Shown: positions 9,760 through 19,126 of the stretch, piece by piece
How the letters are laid out: each line of letters begins with the position of its first letter
Numbering within the stretch: position 1 is the first letter of the stretch
From: JABMMZ01 sp964438995
GTDB lineage: Bacteria > Bacteroidota > Bacteroidia > NS11-12g > UBA955
DNA length: 64,000 bases
Direction of reading: 5' to 3'
Assembly (NCBI GenBank): GCA_964438995.1
Contig: CAYTMQ010000002.1
Coordinates: 303,515 to 367,514 of the forward strand
Program-made: the position numbers and the translations under genes
The notes under the pieces: generated by a model
Database searches by the model: none
Told to the model about the DNA's origin: nothing
The model's input: only the letters and a program-made list of their open reading frames with translations

Positions 9760-10512
9760 TTACTTTTTTTCTTTGATCATCATTCTTAGAAACTCATCTT
9801 TTTTAGCCCTAGAAATTTCAATTCTGCTGCCATCTTGCATCACCACCATGCCCTCACCTTCATTTTTAATGATTTCTTTAATTTTATTTATATTTACGAT
9901 ATGACTTCTATGTAGTTTGTAAAAAGGATACTTGCCAAGCATTTCTTCATAGTAATGAATTTTCTTACTAGAATTCACTTTTGAACCATCTTCAAGATAG
10001 ATATCAGTATATGATCCACAAGCTTCCATTCTCAATATTTGATTAATGTCAATGAAAATGGTTTTATCCTGACGATTAACGACCAATCGATTATCATTGA
10101 TGTTTAGTTCAGACGCTCCACTGCGATTTGAATCACTCTTTCTTAATTTACTTATGGTATCTCTCATGTCGCTAATTAAAACTGGCTTTTTAAGAAAATC
10201 AAAAACTGAGTGTTTAAATGCTTTAAAAGCATATTCATCGTGACTGCTAACGAGGACTATTTTGGCATTCGATTGATCAGAAATGGATTTTATCAAATCA
10301 AACCCATTCAATTCTGGCATTTCTATATCTAAAAATACAATATCAATCTCATCAGAATTGATATATTTAAGTGCATTATAAGCACTTTTGAAAGTTTCCT
10401 TTACATTGACTTCAGTCCCGAAATACTCATTTAGAATATGTTCAAGGATAACAATGTTCTGAGTATCATCGTCTACAATTATTGCATCGTATACTCGATC
10501 TAACTGGTTCAT
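9760..10512 (-). CDS. LytTR-family response regulator
   Basis: 250 residues: a receiver domain (about 8-125, acidic pocket VDDD and acceptor D62 in VFLDIEMPELNG) and a LytTR DNA-binding domain (about 150-248, with RMEACGSYTDIYLEDG and YPFYKLHRSHIVNI). Such proteins bind direct repeats and usually activate transcription. It is transcribed ahead of the hybrid kinase, 11 nt apart. A -7 box (TATATTTG, minus strand, 10570-10577) lies about 58 nt before the ATG, with no TTG at the right distance upstream. Confidence 0.92.
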   Translation of the reverse strand: MNQLDRVYDAIIVDDDTQNIVILEHILNEYFGTEVNVKETFKSAYNALKYINSDEIDIVFLDIEMPELNGFDLIKSISDQSNAKIVLVSSHDEYAFKAFKHSVFDFLKKPVLISDMRDTISKLRKSDSNRSGASELNINDNRLVVNRQDKTIFIDINQILRMEACGSYTDIYLEDGSKVNSSKKIHYYEEMLGKYPFYKLHRSHIVNINKIKEIIKNEGEGMVVMQDGSRIEISRAKKDEFLRMMIKEKK

Positions 10513-10569
10513 TTATTTGTGTTGTTTACTATTTATATTGCTTAACTGTGTTTATAATTTTAGTTTAAG

Positions 10570-10577
10570 CAAATATA
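10570..10577 (-). promoter_or_regulatory. Possible -7 box of LytTR/hybrid-kinase operon
   Basis: TATATTTG on the minus strand matches TAnnTTTG; no -33 TTG is found at 19-21 nt. Confidence 0.35.
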
Positions 10578-10763
10578 ATTAAATCTTTGCAATTATTCTT
10601 TCTTGCTAAAGACTAAGTAGTTGTATAGATTGGCATTTTAAATGGATCATCATTCTTAGAATCCCAGAGTTTGTTAAAATCACGGATAAACCTTTTCAAG
10701 CTTATCCGTGACTGTCTAACATTTGAATTATCTAATACACTAATATTCTTTAAATCAACTTGA

Positions 10764-11399
10764 TTAACTCACCAATTTCAAAGAAACGGCTTTTTTAATT
10801 AACCCAGCTGAATTCTTAACATCTAACTTCTTATAAAGTTTTCGTTTATAGTAAGATAATTTACCTCTTGGCATCTTCAATTTATCTACAATATCCATAT
10901 CCGTCATTTGGTCGGATATGTATTGCAATAAAGTTAATTCAAAATCATTTAAACTACTCTCTTCTAATTTCTTGTTGGTCGGACTGTTTTTAATCAATCT
11001 CAAAGCAAGATTAGAATCGATGTAATATGAACCAGAAAACACTTTGTAAATAGCAAAATCAAGTTCTTTGTCTTGAAAATCTTTGATTAAATAACCATTG
11101 GCATTTGAAGTCAAACAATTGTACAAATCACTTTCGTCATCGTTCATAGAAATTAAGATGACCTTTATATCTGGATTCTTTGATTTTATCAAATGACATA
11201 GTTTAATACCCCCAATATCAGGAAGCATCATGTTCAATAAAATCAGTTCTGGCTTAAAATCACTCTCCAAGAAATCTGAACCCTTTGAAAATATTTCAAT
11301 GTTGGCATTTTTGCAGGATTCAATCGATTGAACCGCATATTTTATTCCTAAAGAGTAAAAATTATTGCTGTCAACAATTGCAATTTTCTTAATATTCAT
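10764..11399 (-). CDS. Response-regulator-like protein with Asn at the phosphoacceptor position
   Basis: 211 residues. The N-terminal 120 align with receiver domains and the last 65 with a LuxR-type helix-turn-helix (SLNDFELTLLQYIS, then KRKLYKKLDVKNSAGLI). Key receiver residues are altered. The usual LLD..MP reads LILLNMMLPDIGG, putting N56 where the phosphorylated Asp should be, and the N-terminal acidic pair is IVDSNN rather than DD. The HTH also lacks the usual NKEIA and TVxxH residues. It may be a phosphorylation-independent regulator controlled by binding or abundance. It lies divergent to the 7TM kinase gene and 250 nt upstream of the LytTR operon on the same strand. Confidence 0.8.
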   Translation of the reverse strand: MNIKKIAIVDSNNFYSLGIKYAVQSIESCKNANIEIFSKGSDFLESDFKPELILLNMMLPDIGGIKLCHLIKSKNPDIKVILISMNDDESDLYNCLTSNANGYLIKDFQDKELDFAIYKVFSGSYYIDSNLALRLIKNSPTNKKLEESSLNDFELTLLQYISDQMTDMDIVDKLKMPRGKLSYYKRKLYKKLDVKNSAGLIKKAVSLKLVS

Positions 11400-11841
11400 T
11401 TAAAGTTTGTGTAATATTATTGATACAAAAGTGCCCTAAATTTTAATTACTTTTCATTCAATTACCCGAAACTAAACATAATTTTCTCGAAACAATAAAT
11501 AAATATCTTAGAAGCAGATATCAACACTTTAAAATGCAACAAATTATTGCATTTTAAATACTATTTAACTAATTTTCAATCATTTAATTACAATTGAAAT
11601 TTAAATTTCTCGCCTTACCTACTTAGAACAATTAAACATTTTATCAACTTATGTCCAAAACTTGAACTTCAAAGGACACAATAAAGAATTCAATACCTTG
11701 ATAAACAGATATTTACAATAAATTGAGTTTTTTCACTTAGATCAAAAATCCATTTTTATGACTTGTTCAAGCCCGATAAAAAAATTACATTTGTATCCAT
11801 ACAAGTCATTAAAAATTAAAACATAAACTCAATACAACAAA
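11400..11841. promoter_or_regulatory. Divergent regulatory region between pseudo-receiver gene and 7TM kinase gene
   Basis: 442 nt without a gene. It holds a 12-bp perfect inverted repeat: TTTAAAATGCAA at 11528-11539 and its complement at 11547-11558, loop of 7 nt. It also holds the kinase promoter. The repeat has no T-tract and lies in mid-gap, so an operator is more likely than a terminator. It sits about 130 nt from the minus gene and 230 nt from the plus-strand -33 element. Confidence 0.55.
11763..11793 (+). promoter_or_regulatory. Promoter of 7TM histidine kinase gene
   Basis: TTG at 11763-11765, a 20-nt spacer and TACATTTG at 11786-11793: a full match to the Bacteroidota sigma-A consensus. 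The predicted leader is about 45 nt. Confidence 0.7.
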
Positions 11842-14007
11842 ATGCAAATAAATGGCATAGGCACAACATTGCAAGACTTATTCAATTTAGATTTTAGTAG
11901 AACAGAAATAGTTGTAATTTCTTTGCTGCCTTCTCTTATCAATCTGGTGTTTTTTGCATACATCTTAATTGCATTGCCAAAAACTAAAACCAATATACTC
12001 TTTGCTTCTTTTACCTTTTTTGTAAGTATGTGGCAGTTGGCAGATGGTTTTATGCGACTTGCAGTAGAACAATCAACTGCAGAAAACTGGAATTACATCA
12101 TGGGTATCTATTCATTAATGGTGACGCCTATGGGTTTAATTTTCATTGTTAACTTTAACAAATGGCAAAATAGAATTCCCAATGGCATATTAATGCTGTC
12201 TCAATTTATTCCAGCTACGTTTTTCATTTGCGTCAATGTAGGTCGAGTAAAAACCCATGAAATTGTGCATTCTGATTATTGGTATTGGATAGCTAACCCA
12301 AATGAGGCTTTCATCACAAAATGTATATATGGTTGGGTCTCCATACAAGGTATAATCATGCTTGTATTAGTATGGCTTAACACATACCTTGTGAGAACAA
12401 ATCGAGATATGCGCAATCAAAGCTTACTATTATCTATTGGTTTCACCATACCTGTTGTTGGAGGCATTGCCGCGCAATCTGTTGTTCCATTGCTTTTGAA
12501 AATGGACAACTTTCCCATTACTGCTCCTCTATTTACTTTCTTTTCTTTATTCACTTTCATCAGCGTCATTAAATTTGAACTCTTAGAATTCAATCCTAAA
12601 CACCAATGGGATAAAATTGTAGAATCAATGAATGAAGGTTTGTTGATTGTCAATCTTAAAAACGACATCATGTATGCCAACAAATTGTTTTGCGAAGCAA
12701 CTGGCTTTACTTCTGAAGAGTTAATGTATACCTCTGCAAATGCGCGTTTTTTAAACACAGAATTTCCTTTCAACTTTGACAACAATAAAGGGTCGTACGA
12801 ATTATTAATCACTTCCAAAAGTGGAGAAAAAATTTGGTTTTTAATCAACATAACCCCTTACGTCGATAACCGCGGAAATACAACTGGCTATACCATTTTA
12901 TACTCCAATATCAACGATTCTAAACGCTCTGAAGAAAAATTTAAAGCCTTAGTAGAAAATGCAGGTGACATTATATCTTTAACTGACAAAGACGCAAAAT
13001 TAATCTATGTTAGTCCAGCGCTCGAAAAAATTCTTGGATATACAGCAGAAGACATTAAAGGTTCAACCATTTTTGATTTAATGCATCCTGAGCATGCCGA
13101 AGAAGCAAGAAGAAGTTTCCATTTTGTTATTGAAAACCCTGGCACCTTGATACCAAGAGTTACTGGCTTTGTTACCAAATCTAATAAAGAAGTGTGGGCT
13201 GAAGGCGCTATCATCAATCTATTGCATGACGAAAATGTTCAAGCAATCGTCTCTAATCACAGAGATATTAGTGAAAGAAGAAACAACGAAGCGAAAATTC
13301 AAAAATTCATTGAAGTTACGACCGATCAAAACAACCGATTGCAAAATTTCGCTCATATAGTGTCTCACAACATCCGTTCTCACGTAGTCAACATTTCTGG
13401 CATCGTAGAGATTCTTTCCTCATCAGTGAGTGAGAAAGAAAGAGAACATTTGATGACCATGTTGAAAGCCAGCACTGGCAAACTATCTGAAACAACTGAC
13501 AATCTTAACGACATCATTACCATACAAAATGAAATTGATAAGGGTTGGTTGGAATTAAACTTAAAAGAAGAAATCAGCAAAACGCACGATTCAATCAATT
13601 CTATTAGCGATAACAACAACACTAAAATCATCAATCTGGTTAGAGATGATGTCCATGTCAATGTTATACCATCATACTTAGAAAGCATTTTGCTAAACTT
13701 GATGACCAACGCTATTAAGTACCGTTCTCCTCAGCGTGATCCAGAAATTACTCTTTATACCGAAGACGATGAAGAACACGTGATACTAAACGTCAATGAT
13801 AATGGTATTGGAATCGATTTAAATGTCCATGGTAAAAAGCTTTTTGGCATGTACAAAACCTTCCACAACCATAAAGACGCAAGAGGTTTGGGATTGTTTA
13901 TCACAAAAAATCAAATCGAAGCAATGGATGGCAAAATCATTGTAGAAAGTGAACCCGAAAAAGGCACCAACTTTAAAATTTACTTTAAGAAAAAACTTAG
14001 TGCATAA
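11842..14007 (+). CDS. Membrane histidine kinase (7TM-PAS-PAS-HisKA-HATPase)
   Basis: 721 residues. Residues 1-245 contain seven or so hydrophobic segments, as in the histidine kinase N-terminal 7TM sensor region. Two PAS domains follow (about 255-365 and 370-480), then the H-box FAHIVSHNIRSHVVNI (acceptor about H509) and an HATPase with LMTNAIKYRS, DNGIGID and GLGLFITKNQ. The SHN(L/I)RSH variant of the H-box is common in Bacteroidota kinases. The product should autophosphorylate at the inner membrane. No regulator is encoded on the same strand; the LytTR and pseudo-receiver genes next door are candidate partners. It ends at a strong terminator. Confidence 0.9.
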   Translation: MQINGIGTTLQDLFNLDFSRTEIVVISLLPSLINLVFFAYILIALPKTKTNILFASFTFFVSMWQLADGFMRLAVEQSTAENWNYIMGIYSLMVTPMGLIFIVNFNKWQNRIPNGILMLSQFIPATFFICVNVGRVKTHEIVHSDYWYWIANPNEAFITKCIYGWVSIQGIIMLVLVWLNTYLVRTNRDMRNQSLLLSIGFTIPVVGGIAAQSVVPLLLKMDNFPITAPLFTFFSLFTFISVIKFELLEFNPKHQWDKIVESMNEGLLIVNLKNDIMYANKLFCEATGFTSEELMYTSANARFLNTEFPFNFDNNKGSYELLITSKSGEKIWFLINITPYVDNRGNTTGYTILYSNINDSKRSEEKFKALVENAGDIISLTDKDAKLIYVSPALEKILGYTAEDIKGSTIFDLMHPEHAEEARRSFHFVIENPGTLIPRVTGFVTKSNKEVWAEGAIINLLHDENVQAIVSNHRDISERRNNEAKIQKFIEVTTDQNNRLQNFAHIVSHNIRSHVVNISGIVEILSSSVSEKEREHLMTMLKASTGKLSETTDNLNDIITIQNEIDKGWLELNLKEEISKTHDSINSISDNNNTKIINLVRDDVHVNVIPSYLESILLNLMTNAIKYRSPQRDPEITLYTEDDEEHVILNVNDNGIGIDLNVHGKKLFGMYKTFHNHKDARGLGLFITKNQIEAMDGKIIVESEPEKGTNFKIYFKKKLSA

Positions 14008-14010
14008 AAA

Positions 14011-14036
14011 AAGGCTTCTCTAAATCGAGAAGCCTT
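14011..14036. terminator. Bidirectional intrinsic terminator
   Basis: A perfect 10-bp stem (AAGGCTTCTC / GAGAAGCCTT, loop of 6) has T-runs on both strands. It sits between the convergent kinase and T9SS genes. Confidence 0.9.
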
Positions 14037-14042
14037 TTGCAT

Positions 14043-17000
14043 TTATTGCTTTATAATTTTAATACTCTGTTGTCCTGTATCTGTTTGTACTATCAATTGG
14101 TACACACCTGATGCATATGTGGCTAAATCAACTGCAAATTCATTTAATTCTATATCAGCTTCCATTACCAATTGTCCCTGTGCATTAAACAATTTGTATG
14201 ACTTTACATTGCCGTCAGATACTACGTTGAATTTATCTGTACTTGGATTTGGGAAAACTACCAAATGATGGTTAACAACCTGAACAATTTCTGTCACATT
14301 CAATTGCTTAGTGTAACAATTTTTACATCCTTTATCTGTTGTTACACACAATTCAACCGTTAAAACTTGACCATCTTTAGAAACGTCATATTTGTGCTGA
14401 ACGTTCTGTGTAGTATAGGTGTTGCCATCTCCCATTTTCCATTCCCAAGTTACGGCACCTCCAGAACTTGCATCAGTAAAGGCATATGTCAACCCAGCTG
14501 TTTTAACTGAATTAAACGAAGCTTCAGGCAAAGGGTATACAGTAACACTTCTAAAGGCCGTATCTAAACAATTGCCAGTACCACTCACAATTAACCTTAC
14601 ATCATATGTTTTTGCAGAATCGTATTTCACGGTTGGATTTTTAATCAAACTAGCGCCTTTGTTTCCAAAGTTCCACAAATAACTTGATGCACCAACAGAT
14701 GAATCTGTGAAGGCCGTAGTTCCACCCAAACATTCGTTGGTAAAACCAAATTTGGCTTTAGGACGCGCATAAATTAGTATGTTATATCCAACTGTATCTT
14801 TACACCCAGTTGAATTGGTTTGTATTACTGACAAGTTGCCATTTCCAGAACCGGTCCATTTAACGTTGATTGAATTGGTGTTCTGACCACTGATGATTTG
14901 ACCTCCAGTGATTGACCAAACGAACGTATTGCCCGATGCACCTGGAGTTGAATACAAGAATCTTTCTCCTTCGCAGCTACTTGCAGCTCCAGAAATTTGA
15001 GGTTTTGGAGGCAAAACAACATTCACCAAAACAGTATCGGTGTCATAACATCCAGTGGCAATAGCGGTTTTTGTAATGACATAACGTATGGTTTGCAAAG
15101 TAGTAACCGTTGGATTTGATACTGTAGAAGAATAACCAGAAGGTATACTAGCCCAACTATAGTTAAATCCAGATTGTGAGGCAGCTCCAATTTGAACACT
15201 ATTGCCATAACACACTGATTTATCAGGACCAGCATTTGCAACTGGAGTTGGGTTTACAAAAACCACAACCGTATCGCTTTTTTTACAACCAAATGTGCTA
15301 TTGGTTACTTCTAAAACATAAGTTGTTTGTGTTGTTGGATTAACCGCTAGTTTAGCCGTATTACCAATTAAGTTTGCGCCTAAATCGTACCACTTATAGG
15401 TCAATCCAGTGAGTGGATTTGGACCAATATTAGCGATATCTCCATTGCATATTGTAACATCATTTCCTGCATTTGCGTTAGGCAAAGAACGAACTGATTT
15501 ATTCATAATCAATGTATCATTGAACGCAATGGCATCGGTATTGCCATTTGGGTTGCTCGACCAAATTGTAAATTTAGGATTCAAATTGCCAACAAAATTC
15601 CATGTTCCAATAACGAATGTATCATTTTGTTTGTTTAACAAAGAACCGGTCCATTTATATGTCGATTGTGTATTAACACCAACCATCCAATTGATATCTA
15701 GAGATGTTAAAGTATCACCACCAAAATTATGGATTACTACCTCTATGTTTTGAACACCAGCACATGCTCCACTGCCAGGACCAGTTATATCGACTATACC
15801 TGCATCATAATCTGCCAATTTAAATTCATCTGCTCCGATATCAGGATTGGTTGAATTTCTTGTCTCTCCATCAATATCTGTAGTTATGCCTGTAATGGCA
15901 CCACCAACACCTTTCATCAAAGGATTGATGATGTGTAAATCAGTAGTAGATTTAAAAAACGGATTGATTCCAATTGTGTTCTGTTCTTTGCTTGTTCCCA
16001 CTTGCAAATCATTTAAATTGACGTATGTTGTTCCGAGATAAGCAAAAGAACCTCCCTTAATAAGCAGGTTATTGTAACTCGATGCAGTCAATTGTGAAAC
16101 TGTTGGAAAGAAATAGGCTTGACCACCCTCTAATACCATATTGTTACTCCTCATTACAACATTTGTTGTTGTTGAAACTGTTGAATACACACCATAATTG
16201 GCACTATTGGCAGCAGTTAAGTATATGCTATTAAAAGCCACAGTTTGATAATCAACTCCATCCAAGACAATGGCTTTTCCACTTGCTTTAGCAAAGAAAT
16301 TATTCGAAACTACTCCAGTTGCATTAGATGCAGCATTGCATCCAATCAACATAGCAGATGATTCAGCATTTTGATCGTAAAATTTGTTGGCATTAATTTT
16401 TATCGCATTATCGCAGTCTGATAACTGCAGACTGTAATTGCCAGTAACACCCGCTATAACGCGCTTAAAGGTGTTGTTAGAAAAATCTACACCATCGTTG
16501 TAAGCCACAAACACAGCTGAATTATATGCCGAATCAAAAGTATTGCCACTAAACACGGTACCTACCTCATGACCGGTACTCAGTCCGACATAGCTTACAT
16601 TGTTGTGACCAAACTTGACATAATTGTTTTTAAATACATTGTTATCATCTTGCCCAGCATCAGACCAAATGTTGATTGCTGTAGGATTTACACCAGTTAA
16701 TTTCAATCCTATCATTTGACAATTGCTAAATGAATTGTTATTTGAACCATTTAAAATATGAACAACTTGAGCCAATGCATTTGTTCCAGTTCTCTCGAAG
16801 GTTATACTTTTAAAATGGACATGATCAGCCCCTCTTAATTGAATTGCTGCATTGTTGTTACCCGTAGCAGACGTTGAAGGTAAGGTTACAACCACTTCAG
16901 TACTGTCTTTTGACATACTTTCAAACTTGATTGGATTAGATGAAGACATCCCTGGCATTTGTACCAAAGTAATTTGTTCTCTATAAACACCAGGAGCTAC

Positions 17001-18908
17001 TTTAAACGTTATAGGTCCACAAATTCCTCTCGAGCTATATGCCGAAATAGCAGCATTGAATGATTTGAAATCAGCATTTGTAGAATCACTTATTTTATAG
17101 GTACCAGACATGCCCGCTGTCCTTACAATGGTTAAGGTATCATTGTTTTTCTTACCATCAGTAGTATTATTCGGTGTAACTGTCCAAGCTTTTATAGTAT
17201 ATGGTGTGTTGGCTTGGAAGGCATACGACCCCAATTGTAAGGAAGAAGATGAACCTCCAGATGCAAGGCTACCAGTCCAATTATAAGTACTTTGAGCAGT
17301 GCCATTAACAGACCATTGAATTTTGATAGATTTGATGGTATCAATTCCATAATTCTGAAATTTCACTTTAACATTCCTTGTTCCAGCACAAAACATCATC
17401 GGACTATCAACAGAACTAACACCAGCATCTAAATTGACAGGAAAAAACTCATCAGCTCCAATATCTGGTGTACTGGTGTCTCTTAATTCGCCATCAATAT
17501 CATCCAATACCCATGGATATTTGAGTCCCTTTTTATTTAGACCAATATTTGAAACATGTAAATTGGTATTGCTAATATATCCTGGGTCTACATTCAATGA
17601 GTTTGCATCTTTAGACGATGCAGACTTAAAAGCTGCAAATGTAGAATAATTGGTTCCTCCCCAATTAGCAAAATAGGTACCATTAGAATAAGTATTGTTA
17701 TAATCGACACTATCCAAATCTGCAGTGTTGGTGCCAGATACACTGTAAACATAACCAGAGCCTTTGCTGATCAAATTGTTATTGATCAATTTGATGTACG
17801 AGCTAGCATAAGTATAGTGATAATAAGCTGCGGCAATGGTTGCTGAACTATTGATTAAAACATTGTTGTATACAAAGTTTAAGTAGTTGCAACTGTATTG
17901 AGCAATACCAGTACAATCTCCAGTACCACCAGAATTGAATACCCAATTGTTGACAACCATTGCAGGCGCTGTATCAGAGCTAGTGCAACTCGCCAAAATA
18001 ATCCCTCTTACAGTTGTACAATTAACTGCAGACATAATCACTTTATTTTTACTGATAAAAACACTTGGAGAAGTTTCAACACGCATACCATAAGAAACAT
18101 AATGTCCAGAATTTGCTCCGAAATCACCCATATTAAAAGTGTTTCCAATAATTTTCAAATTGGTTTGATTCGTTATATATATTCCTGATGAGCCTGATGT
18201 ATCAAATACATTGCCTGAAAACAATAAATTGTTAGAAGCTGTAGATGAGCAAAACACTCCATTGTAACCATACAACATTCGCGAATTAATGAATTCTGCA
18301 CTATCTGCGTTTCCGTATATATACACGCATGAACCAATTGCATACTGAAATCCATTAGAACCACTCTGCTCTTTTTTGCCTTTAAAAAAACAGTTTTTAA
18401 ATGACAACTGCTTTGCATCATTGCCAATTCTTACTACTGTACTATTGGCAGCAGTACCAGTTCTTTCAAATCCAATACCTTGAAAAGTGACATAATCTAC
18501 TCCATTAAATTGAACAACAAAATCATTGCTAGTACTCGAACTTGATGCATTTTTTAAAACACATCTATTCGGATTATTGCTAGAAGATTTAAATGTTATG
18601 CGTTTTGAAGGTGATGCACCAGAAACTGCAGTAAAATCAATTACAACTGAATTGAAAACAGTATCAACTACAGTAAATGTAACATTAGAAGAAACACCCG
18701 GACCAGACGCCGAGCCACCATCACTTCTCGAGCCACTCAACAAATCACTTATTGCCGATGCCCACGATTGGTAATTGGTACTACTTGCCGATTGGTAAGG
18801 ATTGATGGTATAAGAACCGCTTAATTGAGCAAATGAATTTATACTCAATGTTAGAATGAATCCAATAACTGAAAGTCGCAATGTTTTAAATAGGTAGTTT
18901 TGTTGCAT
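14043..18908 (-). CDS. Giant secreted beta-helix/PKD protein with T9SS type A sorting domain
   Basis: 1621 residues from ATG 18908 (MQQNYLFKTLRLSVIGFI), with a signal peptide ending near NSFAQ. Two right-handed beta-helix blocks (about 30-480 and 615-1045) each close with a DIGADEF motif, the second repeating the first in outline. Immunoglobulin/PKD-like modules follow (about 1140-1545), and a type A sorting domain ends the protein (VFPNPSTDKFNVVSDG ... SGVYQLIVQTDTGQQ), directing export through T9SS and surface attachment. It is probably an adhesin or a polysaccharide-interacting protein; no catalytic residues are recognisable. The ORF extends to 18980, but that start would lie in the promoter, so it is rejected. 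Confidence 0.88.
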   Translation of the reverse strand: MQQNYLFKTLRLSVIGFILTLSINSFAQLSGSYTINPYQSASSTNYQSWASAISDLLSGSRSDGGSASGPGVSSNVTFTVVDTVFNSVVIDFTAVSGASPSKRITFKSSSNNPNRCVLKNASSSSTSNDFVVQFNGVDYVTFQGIGFERTGTAANSTVVRIGNDAKQLSFKNCFFKGKKEQSGSNGFQYAIGSCVYIYGNADSAEFINSRMLYGYNGVFCSSTASNNLLFSGNVFDTSGSSGIYITNQTNLKIIGNTFNMGDFGANSGHYVSYGMRVETSPSVFISKNKVIMSAVNCTTVRGIILASCTSSDTAPAMVVNNWVFNSGGTGDCTGIAQYSCNYLNFVYNNVLINSSATIAAAYYHYTYASSYIKLINNNLISKGSGYVYSVSGTNTADLDSVDYNNTYSNGTYFANWGGTNYSTFAAFKSASSKDANSLNVDPGYISNTNLHVSNIGLNKKGLKYPWVLDDIDGELRDTSTPDIGADEFFPVNLDAGVSSVDSPMMFCAGTRNVKVKFQNYGIDTIKSIKIQWSVNGTAQSTYNWTGSLASGGSSSSLQLGSYAFQANTPYTIKAWTVTPNNTTDGKKNNDTLTIVRTAGMSGTYKISDSTNADFKSFNAAISAYSSRGICGPITFKVAPGVYREQITLVQMPGMSSSNPIKFESMSKDSTEVVVTLPSTSATGNNNAAIQLRGADHVHFKSITFERTGTNALAQVVHILNGSNNNSFSNCQMIGLKLTGVNPTAINIWSDAGQDDNNVFKNNYVKFGHNNVSYVGLSTGHEVGTVFSGNTFDSAYNSAVFVAYNDGVDFSNNTFKRVIAGVTGNYSLQLSDCDNAIKINANKFYDQNAESSAMLIGCNAASNATGVVSNNFFAKASGKAIVLDGVDYQTVAFNSIYLTAANSANYGVYSTVSTTTNVVMRSNNMVLEGGQAYFFPTVSQLTASSYNNLLIKGGSFAYLGTTYVNLNDLQVGTSKEQNTIGINPFFKSTTDLHIINPLMKGVGGAITGITTDIDGETRNSTNPDIGADEFKLADYDAGIVDITGPGSGACAGVQNIEVVIHNFGGDTLTSLDINWMVGVNTQSTYKWTGSLLNKQNDTFVIGTWNFVGNLNPKFTIWSSNPNGNTDAIAFNDTLIMNKSVRSLPNANAGNDVTICNGDIANIGPNPLTGLTYKWYDLGANLIGNTAKLAVNPTTQTTYVLEVTNSTFGCKKSDTVVVFVNPTPVANAGPDKSVCYGNSVQIGAASQSGFNYSWASIPSGYSSTVSNPTVTTLQTIRYVITKTAIATGCYDTDTVLVNVVLPPKPQISGAASSCEGERFLYSTPGASGNTFVWSITGGQIISGQNTNSINVKWTGSGNGNLSVIQTNSTGCKDTVGYNILIYARPKAKFGFTNECLGGTTAFTDSSVGASSYLWNFGNKGASLIKNPTVKYDSAKTYDVRLIVSGTGNCLDTAFRSVTVYPLPEASFNSVKTAGLTYAFTDASSGGAVTWEWKMGDGNTYTTQNVQHKYDVSKDGQVLTVELCVTTDKGCKNCYTKQLNVTEIVQVVNHHLVVFPNPSTDKFNVVSDGNVKSYKLFNAQGQLVMEADIELNEFAVDLATYASGVYQLIVQTDTGQQSIKIIKQ

Positions 18909-18977
18909 GTTAGTTGATTTTAATTGTTTATGAATGGTTAGAACTCTGGGTGTAGTTTTAACAAAAACTGTCACGAA

Positions 18978-19007
18978 CAAAATTATACTTTATTTTCAGA
19001 AAAACAA
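18978..19007 (-). promoter_or_regulatory. Promoter of giant T9SS protein gene
   Basis: The minus strand has TTG (19005-19007), a 19-nt spacer and TAATTTTG (18978-18985). It predicts a leader of about 65 nt and fixes the start at 18908. Confidence 0.7.
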
Positions 19008-19126
19008 GCATTGATTAAACTTTATGAAATAATTAAGACAATTACCAGAATAGCTAAAAATCTCTAATAATCAACAATTTACATCAATAAAAATAGCACA
19101 GGCTTTAGAATATTTGAAAAATAAAC

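Noticed and set aside
18909..18980. Longer N-terminus for the giant T9SS protein
   Set aside because: It would include the promoter and put 24 residues before a good signal peptide.
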